Shown here one piece after another: positions 1-7,709 of a DNA stretch of 64,000 nucleotides. The stretch is taken from contig NZ_MIJE01000001.1 in assembly GCF_001730225.1 (NCBI RefSeq), forward strand, positions 186,001 to 250,000. Direction: 5' to 3'. The notes under the pieces are model-generated. The model searched no databases, was not told the origin of the DNA, and worked only from the letters and a program-made list of their open reading frames with translations. Within the stretch, counting starts at the first letter, position 1, and each line of letters opens with the position of its first letter. A program made the translations under genes and the position numbers. The stretch is from Desulfuribacillus alkaliarsenatis. GTDB lineage: Bacteria; Bacillota; Bacilli; Desulfuribacillales; Desulfuribacillaceae.

Positions 1-449
1 GAATAGTTGGAAAAGGTAGATTCCAGAAAGGTATTATAACAAAATTTAAAGAGTTTGCTGAAAGTACAAATGCAAAGCCATATGTAGTTTACGTAAAACC
101 GCCTATTGAAAAACAAATAATTTTTGAAGAATTAGATCAAATCATAAGTGGTTATTTTATAGAAGAAGGAATACCATCGGAATTAGATGTATTATCTACA
201 CATACGACTATTGACTATATAGAAGTTAATGAAATATTATCAGTAGCTATAGAAAAATCATTAATTACAGTATCAGGAGAAGCTATAGTATATGTTAATC
301 TACAGTATGGGTCAGATCGTGATTGTGAATATGGAGATGGTGCAGAATATAGTGATAGTTTTCCGCTAACATTTACAGTTGAATTAGATTGTGACCACAA
401 CATCAAAACTATAAAGTATGAAGTTGATACTTCGAATTGGTATGAATAG
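1..449 (+). CDS. C-terminal part of an unrecognised protein (cut by window start)
   Basis: An open frame runs from base 3 to a TAG at 447-449 with no start inside the window, so this is the last 148 codons of a longer gene. The visible part has an amphipathic, charged first half and then an acidic, beta-looking second half (VSGEAIVYVNLQYGSD, then a GDGAEYSDSFPLTF stretch). I have a weak impression that this resembles the C-terminal domain of some PIN-like (DUF4935-type) proteins of accessory regions, but I see no catalytic residues because the N-terminus is missing. Codon use is very A+T-rich, like the reverse transcriptase downstream and unlike the housekeeping genes. Confidence 0.5.
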   Translation, partial: IVGKGRFQKGIITKFKEFAESTNAKPYVVYVKPPIEKQIIFEELDQIISGYFIEEGIPSELDVLSTHTTIDYIEVNEILSVAIEKSLITVSGEAIVYVNLQYGSDRDCEYGDGAEYSDSFPLTFTVELDCDHNIKTIKYEVDTSNWYE

Positions 450-559
450 TGCAAAATTGTTGAATGTATCCTAAAATCATTAAACTAACAACATAATCTG
501 CAAAAATTAGTTCGAGGTCCTCTAAATTATAATAATAGAGATTGTATAATTGTAGCATC

Positions 560-740
560 AAGAGGCTGCTCTGCCACGAATCTATATAATCGTTGCGAAC
601 AGCCTTTACTTTAAAATAAAAAAATGCTAGTACAACGATATGGAGAACCCATACTATAAATGATAGAGGTTTTGGAGATTTATGAAAACTGCCGATACAT
701 CAGTAAGGAGAACCTTACCATAAATTGACGTCGGTTTTCC
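560..740 (+). ncRNA. Candidate structured RNA linked to the reverse transcriptase
   Basis: The most structured part of the non-coding leader. Seen: hairpin 564-604 with a ten-base A+T loop; hairpin 703-718 with an AGAA tetraloop, enclosed by CCGA (692-695)/TCGG (731-734) and AAAA (685-688)/TTTT (735-738). In each copy of the 34-base direct repeat an AACC can pair with a downstream GGTT. Inference: template or effector RNA of a DRT-like system. The RNA boundaries and even its strand are not determined. Confidence 0.3.
642..740 (+). repeat. Two copies of an imperfect 34-base direct repeat
   Basis: Copy A is 642-675 and copy B is 707-740. Shared positions are GGAGAACC, then four or five variable bases, ATAAAT, GA, a variable patch, and GGTTTT. 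Start-to-start distance is 65 bases. Within both copies the AACC and GGTT segments are complementary, so each copy can fold by itself. The variable positions differ while the pairing segments are kept, which is what a structured RNA would show. Confidence 0.5.
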
Positions 741-1023
741 TTGTATAGTTGGCACGTATAGGATTGGTATTGTAATGCTTATGAGAACAAGGAAATTTAA
801 TTCATTGTCCCCCTGCAGATAAACTAACTAAAACATTTTAGCTAAGTATATGGATTATTATGGGATAATGTCTTAATTTGCATAGAATTATATAGATACT
901 GGGTCAAAGAACCTGTCTCTTTCTCATTAAAAAAATTATTTATCGATGCATTATGTGAATCAGAAGTAGAGTAAAACCTTAGTCCTTGTTTGTACAAATA
1001 AATTAATTAGGGATGTGGAATAT

Positions 1024-3087
1024 ATGACGATTGAGAAAGAAATAGCAAAAAAAATAATATCGAAAGGGTACTTTGCAAGGCAGATACCAAGTGAATTTGA
1101 ATCTACTGCTTTAAGTGAGATTATAGATGGACTTGATTTAACAAAATCGAAACTTTCTAAAGAAGGTTTGAATAAATGGTGTAAACTTATAGATTTTTCA
1201 ATACCCAAAACCGTAAACTTTCGTAGAACGATGTCAGTTCCACATCCGCTTCATTATATATTATTAGCTCAACTTATTGAAGAAAAATGGGAAGCATTAG
1301 AGGCGCATTTTTCAAAGTCACAGTTCTCATTAACTATTCCTCAAGTTTCTGAAGGTAGCATAGTACCTAAATTTAAAATGTCTGAAAAGATTAATAGAAG
1401 AATACATAATCTTGTCTCAAAAAAGTATATTCTACAAGCCGATATTACAAGATTTTATCCGAGCATTTACACTCATTCTATTCCATGGGCACTACACACT
1501 AAAGAAGTCGCAAAGGCAAATCAGAGAGATGACGGGTACTTTGGAAATGTGATTGATAGACTAGTAAGGAACTTGCAAGATGGACAAACTGTAGGAATTC
1601 CTATTGGTCCAAGTGTATCTCTAATAATACAGGAAATAATCGGGGCAACAATTGATGACGACTTTAAAAGAGATTACGCTAATGGGTTAGTAGGCTATAG
1701 ATATACAGATGATATGGAATATTATTTTAGTACTTTAGAAGAAGCTGAAAGAGCTTTAAATATTTTGAATAAAATTCTTAAAAATTATGGATTAGAATTA
1801 AATAATTCAAAGACCAAAGTAATAAAGATACCTCAAGTTTTGGAATCTGAATGGGTGTACTTCTTTAAAAAGTATGAATTCAGATCAAATAAAAATGATA
1901 AGAAAAAATCGGTTAATCTGCAGCATACTGATATAAAAGAATTTTTCAGTACAATTTATAAATATAAGATTGAATCAGATGAAAAAGGAATATTAAATTA
2001 TGCAGTAAAAGTGTTAAGAAGTATTGTGATATATAGAGAGAATTGGGATATGTTTGAATCTCTATTATTACAATCAATCCTAGTTGATACGTCAATAATA
2101 CCTACTGTGTTTGAGACCATTGAAGGGTATAAATATAAAGGTTATCCGTTGAACTATGAAAAAATAAAAGAATTTCTTAATGCTCTTATTAAAGATAATA
2201 TCGAGTTAAAAAATGACTTTGAGGTGTCATGGGCACTGAGTTTTGCAAAAAATATAGATATTACTATAGATGAAGATGTAAGTAAGTTATTACTAAAGAG
2301 CGATAATGCGATAATAAATATCTTGGTAATGATATTGAATTCAAAAAACCTCTTAGGTGGGACTTTAGACTTTGCATACTATGAATCTCTTTTGATAGAA
2401 GAGAGTCTATATGACAGTAGTTGGCTCTTCTATTATGAGTGTTGCTTACATGGCTGGTTAGGACAAGATAAAAATAATGAACATATTAAAAATGACAAGT
2501 TTTTTAGACAGCTCTTGGATTGTAACATATCATTTGTTAATCCTAATTATTCTAGGGCTTTAGAGGAAGTAAAAAGCTCAATAATTTCTTTATGCATTAA
2601 ACATTCTAGAACTAATATGAAAACCTTAGAAGCACAGGAAATTTTGTCAAAAGTTATTGAAGAGTATTCTTTTTTTCTAGGAAGTGAAATAACAGTAGAA
2701 TTAAATAATAAACTGGGGAATGAAATTTATAAGATAAGAAGTTCTGAAGAAACAGGCGAATCTGAAAGAGCTGATGAAGAAACAGGCGAATCTGAAAGAG
2801 CTGATGAAGAAACAGGCGAATCTGAAAGAACTGATGAAGAAACAGGCGAATCTGAAAGAACTGATGAAGAAACAGACGAATCTGAAAGAACTGATGAAGA
2901 AACAGGCAAATCTGAAAGAACTGATGAAGAAACAGGCGAATCTGAAAGAACTGATGAAGGAACTGAAGAAACTGAAGAAGGAGATAGAAGTCAAATTAAT
3001 AAAAACGATTGGTTATTCAAATTCTTTACAACAAATATAAATAAAAACACTAGGGTTAGATCATTTGAAATATTTGATGAGTATTAA
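1024..3087 (+). CDS. Reverse transcriptase of the defence-associated UG/Abi-like type
   Basis: The N-terminal third is a reverse transcriptase. Numbered from the upstream GTG at 1015, it has YILQADITRFYPSIY (about 138-152, first catalytic Asp), GQTVGIPIGP (190-199) and the catalytic YTDD (230-233), followed by an NNSKTKV thumb-proximal motif. The FRRTMSVPHPLH segment near residue 70 is also typical. There is no maturase or HNH domain, no variable-repeat pair and no tropism gene, which argues against group II introns and DGRs. The long alpha-helical C-terminal region (about 280-570) fits UG-class antiviral reverse transcriptases; I cannot assign a DRT type. ATG 1024 is preferred over GTG 1015 because the AGGGATG ribosome site at 1009-1015 overlaps the GTG but is well spaced for the ATG. 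The C-terminus carries the ten-residue repeat tail annotated separately. Confidence 0.85.
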   Translation: MTIEKEIAKKIISKGYFARQIPSEFESTALSEIIDGLDLTKSKLSKEGLNKWCKLIDFSIPKTVNFRRTMSVPHPLHYILLAQLIEEKWEALEAHFSKSQFSLTIPQVSEGSIVPKFKMSEKINRRIHNLVSKKYILQADITRFYPSIYTHSIPWALHTKEVAKANQRDDGYFGNVIDRLVRNLQDGQTVGIPIGPSVSLIIQEIIGATIDDDFKRDYANGLVGYRYTDDMEYYFSTLEEAERALNILNKILKNYGLELNNSKTKVIKIPQVLESEWVYFFKKYEFRSNKNDKKKSVNLQHTDIKEFFSTIYKYKIESDEKGILNYAVKVLRSIVIYRENWDMFESLLLQSILVDTSIIPTVFETIEGYKYKGYPLNYEKIKEFLNALIKDNIELKNDFEVSWALSFAKNIDITIDEDVSKLLLKSDNAIINILVMILNSKNLLGGTLDFAYYESLLIEESLYDSSWLFYYECCLHGWLGQDKNNEHIKNDKFFRQLLDCNISFVNPNYSRALEEVKSSIISLCIKHSRTNMKTLEAQEILSKVIEEYSFFLGSEITVELNNKLGNEIYKIRSSEETGESERADEETGESERADEETGESERTDEETGESERTDEETDESERTDEETGKSERTDEETGESERTDEGTEETEEGDRSQINKNDWLFKFFTTNINKNTRVRSFEIFDEY
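2746..2985 (+). repeat. Seven-and-a-bit copies of a 30-bp in-frame tandem repeat
   Basis: Seven near-identical 30-bp units (2746-2955) encode EETGESER(A/T)D, followed by a degenerate eighth unit to 2985. Units 1-2 carry Ala and 3-7 carry Thr at position nine; units 5 and 6 have single substitutions (Gly to Asp, Glu to Lys). Because the unit is a multiple of three, copy-number change would lengthen or shorten the acidic tail of the reverse transcriptase without a frameshift. Open frames on the other strand and in the other forward frames across this stretch are by-products of the repeat. Confidence 0.95.
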
Positions 3088-3210
3088 TGCATTTATTCAA
3101 TTTACACAGGGACAATTTAAAACTTCAGTACAGTGAAACGGTGAACTATAATATAAGTTAGTTTAATTTCCCATTATCCATATAAGTAGACAAGTTGTGA
3201 GTAGGTAGGC

Positions 3211-3327
3211 ATAATTAAATTAACTGATTTTGAAGACATTATTGAATTGTTTGATTTAGTTAAATATGATGAAATACAAGATGAAAGAGGGAATTTTGGT
3301 AAATTTGAAGGGATTGAAAATTATTAA
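3211..3327 (+). pseudogene. Orphan C-terminal gene fragment overlapping the lipoprotein start
   Basis: A protein-like frame runs from a stop at 3202-3204 to TAA at 3325-3327 and reads ...FEDIIELFDLVKYDEI... ending FEGIENY. There is no ATG, GTG or TTG between the upstream stop and the clearly protein-like part. The composition looks like a real helical C-terminus and not like random DNA. It overlaps the N-terminal codons of the lipoprotein in another frame. I interpret it as the tail of a deleted gene; the function is unknown. Confidence 0.35.
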
Positions 3328-3853
3328 AAAAATAATATTTTTTATCATTATAATATCAATTTTTATTTCTGGTTGTTCTGATATAAACGGTGATCCAACT
3401 GAAAAATATGACGGCATAGAATTGCGTATAGGAGTAATAGGTTCTGCTCCAGAAGTTAGAGAAACTCAAATATTGTTTGAAGAAATTGAATTTAACCTTT
3501 TAGAAGTAAATAATTTGGACTCAAAGTATGATGCAATATTTATAACTAAAGAAAATTTGTCAGAAGCATCTAATCCTGAATACGTTCAGATTTATAAGGA
3601 TTCTAAAATTCCATTTTATTTCATTGGAAATAATAAATCTCATGTTCCTTTTACTAACAAAGAATTGAGTTACGAAGAAGTGCCAGTTTTTGATGATGGA
3701 ATGTATGTAACTGCGTTGATTCATCCTGATTTTGATAGTTTAAATATTATTAATGAAATTGGTTTTTATAATGACGTAGAAAGTGAGACAAATATTAAGG
3801 CTTTGTATTCAAGACTTTTTTCTAACATTTTAGAAATAAAATATAATAGGTAA
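3266..3853 (+). CDS. Small putative lipoprotein of unknown function
   Basis: The product is about 195 residues with a basic N-terminus, a long Ile/Phe-rich hydrophobic segment and a lipobox ending ISGC (Cys about 37), so it is probably an outer-surface lipoprotein. The mature part is acidic and has no motif I recognise (GVIGSAPEVRETQILFEE, later an HPDFDSLNIINEIGFYN stretch). The true start is uncertain. The ATG at 3266 gives an unusually long n-region and has no clear ribosome site, while GAGGG at 3287-3291 could serve a TTG at 3305, which gives a normal signal peptide length. It sits in the accessory segment after the reverse transcriptase and could be a cargo gene of that segment, but no partner is evident. 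Confidence 0.6.
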   Translation: MMKYKMKEGILVNLKGLKIIKKIIFFIIIISIFISGCSDINGDPTEKYDGIELRIGVIGSAPEVRETQILFEEIEFNLLEVNNLDSKYDAIFITKENLSEASNPEYVQIYKDSKIPFYFIGNNKSHVPFTNKELSYEEVPVFDDGMYVTALIHPDFDSLNIINEIGFYNDVESETNIKALYSRLFSNILEIKYNR

Positions 3854-3900
3854 GCATCTAATATAACTTATTATTTCAATACTGTTTTTAGGGTGTTATT

Positions 3901-4201
3901 ATGGAAGAAACATTGAGAGAATTGTGCAGAGCTAAGGTAGGTAGTATAGAAAACAAATAATTTCTTTGAAGAATCGCCCTGAGGTGTCAGAGGTATTACG
4001 AATGAATATAACGCTACCAATCCAGGGTATTATCTAAATAAGAATCATTGGAATTCCATTTATTATAACGAGGATGTAGAAATTGAACTAATTAACAAAC
4101 TGATTGACGTGTCATACTCATTAGTATTTAACTCATTGCCAAAGAAAAAGCAAGCAGGTACTTCCAATGAAAATAATAGAGATAACTGGAATAGCGTATA
4201 A
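3901..4201 (+). pseudogene. Decayed MmcQ/YjbR-family gene
   Basis: The start codon region 3901-3957 encodes METLREL-like residues typical of the YjbR N-terminus, then stops. A second frame carries a ...ISLKNRPEVSEVLR piece (about 3954-4000), and a third frame, open from 3983 to the TAA at 4199-4201, reads NPGYYLNKNHWNSIYY and LINKLIDVSYSLVFNSLPKK. Those are the family's conserved C-terminal blocks (the NKxHWN motif and the closing SLPKK). The pieces are in order but in different frames, and the central part is missing. So the gene has an internal deletion plus at least one frameshift. Family members are small DNA-binding-type proteins of unclear function. Confidence 0.7.
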
Positions 4202-4208
4202 ATTTAAT

Positions 4209-4237
4209 GCTCGCCATAAGGCGGGCTTTAAATTTTT
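4209..4237 (+). terminator. Rho-independent terminator
   Basis: GCTCGCC-ATAA-GGCGGGC stem (one T-G wobble) followed by a T-rich tract. It lies right after the YjbR remnant. Confidence 0.8.
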
Positions 4238-4306
4238 ATAATACGTGAGAGCGGACAGAATGTATGTATTTCAATTGAACTTAAACAGAAATGAGGTGTC
4301 AATATA

Positions 4307-4675
4307 ATGAAAGATTTTCAAATGTTTCTGACTAGTATTGATGATTTAGACAAAAGAAAGCGAATGGATGATATCTTGAATTATATTAAAGAGAATTTTC
4401 CTCAATTAAAAGAAGAAATAAAGTGGAATCAGCCAATGTTCAGTGACCATGGAACATTTATCATAGGTTTTAGTATTGCTAAAGGGCATATAGCTGTAGC
4501 CCCCGAGTCAGTAGTCATTAGCCTATTTAAAAAAGAGATTGAGGAAGCAGGATACTCCCATACACAGGAACTTTTTAGAATTAAATGGTCAGATAAAGTC
4601 GATTTTAATTTGCTGAATAATATGATTAGCTATAATATCGAGGATAAAAAAGACATGACTAAATTTTGGCGATAG
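4307..4675 (+). CDS. DUF1801 (YdhG/iron-chaperone-like) protein
   Basis: A 122-residue cytoplasmic protein that starts at ATG 4307 behind a good GAGGTG ribosome site. The segment KEEIKWNQPMF with FIIGFSIAKGHIAVAP is the characteristic core of the DUF1801 fold (similar to YdhG and the frataxin-like YdeI proteins). Proteins of this fold have been linked to iron handling, but the function here is unknown. It stands alone between the YjbR remnant and the phosphate transporter. DUF1801 and YjbR genes are often found in the same accessory setting, so both may have arrived together. Confidence 0.75.
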   Translation: MKDFQMFLTSIDDLDKRKRMDDILNYIKENFPQLKEEIKWNQPMFSDHGTFIIGFSIAKGHIAVAPESVVISLFKKEIEEAGYSHTQELFRIKWSDKVDFNLLNNMISYNIEDKKDMTKFWR

Positions 4676-4932
4676 CAAAAGTGGATGCATATTAATCAAA
4701 AAGTGTCGAAATTTGCAGAATGAAGGCAAAAGGAATTAAAATAAGTACATAAACAAGTAAAAACTGCTGAAAACGGCTATTTTCTTCTGAAAATCAAAGT
4801 GATAATATACATTATTGTTGGCTTATTTAACTTAAACATTAGAATTCAACTGTATTTAGGCTTATTTTTTACTTTTTGTAGCATATTAAAAAGAGACAAC
4901 TACAAGAAAGAGGAAGAGAGGTAGTTACATCT

Positions 4933-6561
4933 ATGGATGTACAGCTGATGCTGTTTATGTTTTTTGGTGGCTTGGGGATATTTTTATTTGGCATCAAGTA
5001 CCTAGGCGATGGTCTACAAAAAGTAGCTGGTGATGGATTAAGAGACATGCTAGAAAGGTTCACAACAAACCCAATAAAGGGTGTTCTTTCTGGTTTGGTT
5101 GTAACGGTTCTTTTGCAGACTAGTACTGGTACTACAGTATTAACTATTGGCTTAGTTAATGCTGGGTTTATGACGTTAAGGCAGGCTATTGGCGTTATCA
5201 TTGGAGCAAATATTGGTACAACGGTTACGGCCTTTATCATTGGTATTAAAATTTCTGCCTATGCTTTACCTATAATTGCAGTCGGGACTTTTTTAATCTT
5301 TTTCTTCAAAAACAATAAAGCTAATAATTATGGACAGGTGTTCTTTGGATTTGGAGCATTGTTCTTAGGCTTGAACATTATGGGTGATGGTCTACGTCCG
5401 TTACGTGATGTACAAGCTTTTGCAGATTTAACTGTGACCATGAGTGACAACCCGCTATTAGGGGTTTTAATAGGTACTATATTTACGGTACTTGTGCAAA
5501 GCTCATCTGCAGCTATTGGATTACTGCAAACTTTATATGGACAAGGATTAATGGATTTAAATGCTGCATTGCCAGTCTTATTTGGTGATAATATCGGTAC
5601 AACTATCACTGCGGTTTTAGCAGCTATTGGGGCTTCTGTGGCAGCAAGACGAGCCGCCTTGACTCACGTGATATTTAATGTTGTAGGAGCAATCATTGTA
5701 ATATTATTACTGCGGCCGTTCACAAGGCTAATAGAATTTATTCAGGCTAGTATGAATCTTAATCCTGAAATGACCATTGCCTTTGCACATGGTATTTTCA
5801 ACGTATCAAATGCCCTGATTCAATTGCCTTTTATCGGATTACTGGCGTGGGCAGTAATAAAAATTATACCTGGTGAAGATAGTGCGATTCCTTATAAAGC
5901 TGTGCATTTAGATGAGAAGTTTATTCGACAATCTCCTGGTATTGCACTAGGTCAAGGGAAAAAAGAAGTTATGCGCATGGCCCACCTAGCAGAAAATGGT
6001 TTACAGGAAGTCGGTCTATATTTTAAAACTAAGGGCAAAAAGCACAGGGAGCTAATCCCACAGTATGAGGATGCCTTGAACAACCTTGATAAAAAAATAA
6101 CTGAGTATTTAGTACAGATTTCATCACATTCGATGACTACTCAAGATTCTAGGTTACACCACGTAATGTTAAACAACATTCGTAACTTTGAGCGTATTGG
6201 TGACCATATGGAAAATGTGATGGAGAATATCGATAGTCAAATAGCGAATAAGGTAGAATTTTCGGAAGCTGCTGTTAAAGAGCTAGAGGAAATGTTTGAC
6301 CTCGTATTATCTTCTGTTAGACTAGCTATTAAAGCTTTAGATACTGATGATGTAGAGTTAGCTAAACAGGTTATTGAAAAAGAAGACGTAATTGATCAGA
6401 TGGAACGTGATTTAAGAAATAGGCATATTATCCGTGCCAAGGAAAATGTTTGTTCGGCAAGGGCAGGTATGATATTTGCTGATATCGTTAGTAATTTAGA
6501 GCGTATAGGAGATCACGCTGGTAATATTGCTGATGAGGTTATTGACGATAGAAACCTTTAG
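4933..6561 (+). CDS. Na+/phosphate cotransporter family protein with PhoU-like tail
   Basis: The first ~310 residues are membrane-spanning with two inverted copies of the Na/Pi cotransporter core: QTSTGTTVLTIGLVNAGFM in the first half and QSSSAAIGLL in the second, each followed by GANIGTT or GDNIGTT. The last ~200 residues form two PhoU-like three-helix segments (NNIRNFERIGDHMENV and IVSNLERIGDHAGNI), the domain that couples phosphate status to transport. Length of 542 is usual for the NptA-like branch. A GAGAGGTAG ribosome site precedes ATG 4933. The last 23 bases overlap the convergent patatin gene. Confidence 0.93.
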   Translation: MDVQLMLFMFFGGLGIFLFGIKYLGDGLQKVAGDGLRDMLERFTTNPIKGVLSGLVVTVLLQTSTGTTVLTIGLVNAGFMTLRQAIGVIIGANIGTTVTAFIIGIKISAYALPIIAVGTFLIFFFKNNKANNYGQVFFGFGALFLGLNIMGDGLRPLRDVQAFADLTVTMSDNPLLGVLIGTIFTVLVQSSSAAIGLLQTLYGQGLMDLNAALPVLFGDNIGTTITAVLAAIGASVAARRAALTHVIFNVVGAIIVILLLRPFTRLIEFIQASMNLNPEMTIAFAHGIFNVSNALIQLPFIGLLAWAVIKIIPGEDSAIPYKAVHLDEKFIRQSPGIALGQGKKEVMRMAHLAENGLQEVGLYFKTKGKKHRELIPQYEDALNNLDKKITEYLVQISSHSMTTQDSRLHHVMLNNIRNFERIGDHMENVMENIDSQIANKVEFSEAAVKELEEMFDLVLSSVRLAIKALDTDDVELAKQVIEKEDVIDQMERDLRNRHIIRAKENVCSARAGMIFADIVSNLERIGDHAGNIADEVIDDRNL

Positions 6562-7540
6562 CAGCTAGATAGCCCTGAGAATACAAGAAGTTATAGGTAG
6601 CATCATGAGGGCTGATGTTAAAGTCAGTTGATGACACATCCTTGGTATCTATGACAATACTACGTGCTTGATCGTATGGGCTATGATTATATATATCCTG
6701 TTGAATCTGTGTGAGAGCCAGATTGAGATTTTTGATATAGCTTAGAATATTGGTAATCTCACTATATTTGACCTTGCTTTTAAAGCGGGCTCCAAGCGTA
6801 TTAACGTTGAAACCGTAATGCTTTGTCTCGTTAAACCTTGGATAGTCGAATGTATTAATTGGATAATTATCCATTACTCCGCCATCGCAGAAAACGTTTA
6901 CCTTAGTTTCTGCAGTTATTGCTGGGTCTGTCGTTTTTACAGCTTCGAAAAATAGCGGAATTGACATGGAAATTCTTACAGCCTCGGCAACCTCCATATC
7001 TGGAGTTGTTTCATAAGAGAATACCTTTGATGTTTTATAGGAAATGTTTGTGCCTATTATATATAAATCCTTAAAAGTACGATTAGATCTATGAATATCA
7101 GTATTTTGGAAGTCTCTGAATGTATACGGAGGCTTTTTCTTTTTGCTGTCAAATTGATTAGCGATTTGCTCTTGCAGCCAATGGTAAAAGTAGTCTGTAG
7201 AATACCAGCCGTAATTTTTAACGATACGGTAGATACTGTTGACATCACCAAAGAGCTTATCAATTTCATGCTTTATAGGAGCGGGGATATGTTTAAGATC
7301 TGAATGAGCCTTTGATTGCGGGACTTTTCGGTAATCTAGAGAGTCAGCGATTGCTTTAATTTCATTAAAAGGCAAATTGAAGCTGCTAACACAGGCAGTA
7401 ATAGCACCAGCTGATGTTCCAGCGACCCTTTTAACATTCTGGAATACACCTTGACTGTATAGATAATCTAATACTCCAAGATAGGCGATGCCTAAAACGC
7501 CACCACCTTCAAACACCATATTTGTAACAGGATACCTCAT
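6539..7540 (-). CDS. Patatin-like phospholipase
   Basis: A lipid acyl hydrolase with the family's three signature sites: the glycine-rich oxyanion loop EGGGVLGIAYLG near the N-terminus, the nucleophile elbow AGTSAGA (Ser about 43), and the catalytic Asp in CDGGVMDNYP. It has no signal peptide, so it probably acts on membrane lipids from the cytoplasmic side. ATG 7540 is chosen because the AAGGGGTG ribosome site overlaps the upstream GTG at 7549 and is well spaced from the ATG. The gene runs towards the phosphate transporter and overlaps its stop region by 23 bases. Confidence 0.9.
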   Translation of the reverse strand: MRYPVTNMVFEGGGVLGIAYLGVLDYLYSQGVFQNVKRVAGTSAGAITACVSSFNLPFNEIKAIADSLDYRKVPQSKAHSDLKHIPAPIKHEIDKLFGDVNSIYRIVKNYGWYSTDYFYHWLQEQIANQFDSKKKKPPYTFRDFQNTDIHRSNRTFKDLYIIGTNISYKTSKVFSYETTPDMEVAEAVRISMSIPLFFEAVKTTDPAITAETKVNVFCDGGVMDNYPINTFDYPRFNETKHYGFNVNTLGARFKSKVKYSEITNILSYIKNLNLALTQIQQDIYNHSPYDQARSIVIDTKDVSSTDFNISPHDATYNFLYSQGYLAAKGFYRQ

Positions 7541-7709
7541 TGTAATCACCCCTTGGATATAGCTAATATTTAACTATATTCATTCATGCGGGGAAAATAT
7601 GCACTATAGACATTATTCACCAGCTAAAAAATCTATTGCAAATGATATAATAATCGTATTGCAAAAAATCTATAAAGAAATGCATAACAACTAAGAGAGG
7701 AACATGAAA

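Larger units (their letters stand above)
450..1023 (+). other. Long non-coding stretch with RNA-like structure upstream of the reverse transcriptase
   Basis: No credible gene lies here on either strand. The stretch holds an imperfect 13-bp hairpin at 564-604 (GGCTG...CAGCC outside, ACGA/TCGT inside), a perfect GTAAGG-AGAA-CCTTAC hairpin at 703-718 nested in a CCGA/TCGG and AAAA/TTTT stem (685-738), and two copies of a 34-base element. It ends at the ribosome binding site of the reverse transcriptase. Several UG-type defence reverse transcriptases are known to use a nearby non-coding RNA, so a functional RNA here is plausible but unproven. Confidence 0.4.

Noticed and set aside
960-1208. 82-residue minus-strand frame over the reverse transcriptase start
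   Set aside because: No ribosome site; it lies opposite the conserved coding start of the reverse transcriptase.
2746-2985. CRISPR-like array
   Set aside because: Units are contiguous, have no spacers and lie in frame inside a coding region.
2701-3040. Open frames on the minus strand (FRFACFFISS-type and SSVLSDSPV-type) and a second plus frame (KKQANLKELM-type)
   Set aside because: All are products of the 30-bp tandem repeat read in other frames; they have no ribosome site and no sequence outside the repeat.
450-3087. Diversity-generating retroelement or group II intron
   Set aside because: No template/variable repeat pair with adenine-directed differences, no accessory gene, no maturase or domain V-like RNA structure seen.
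4704-4710. Spo0A box (TGTCGAA) upstream of the phosphate transporter
   Set aside because: A single seven-base match in 64 kb is expected by chance and there is no second box or supporting promoter.
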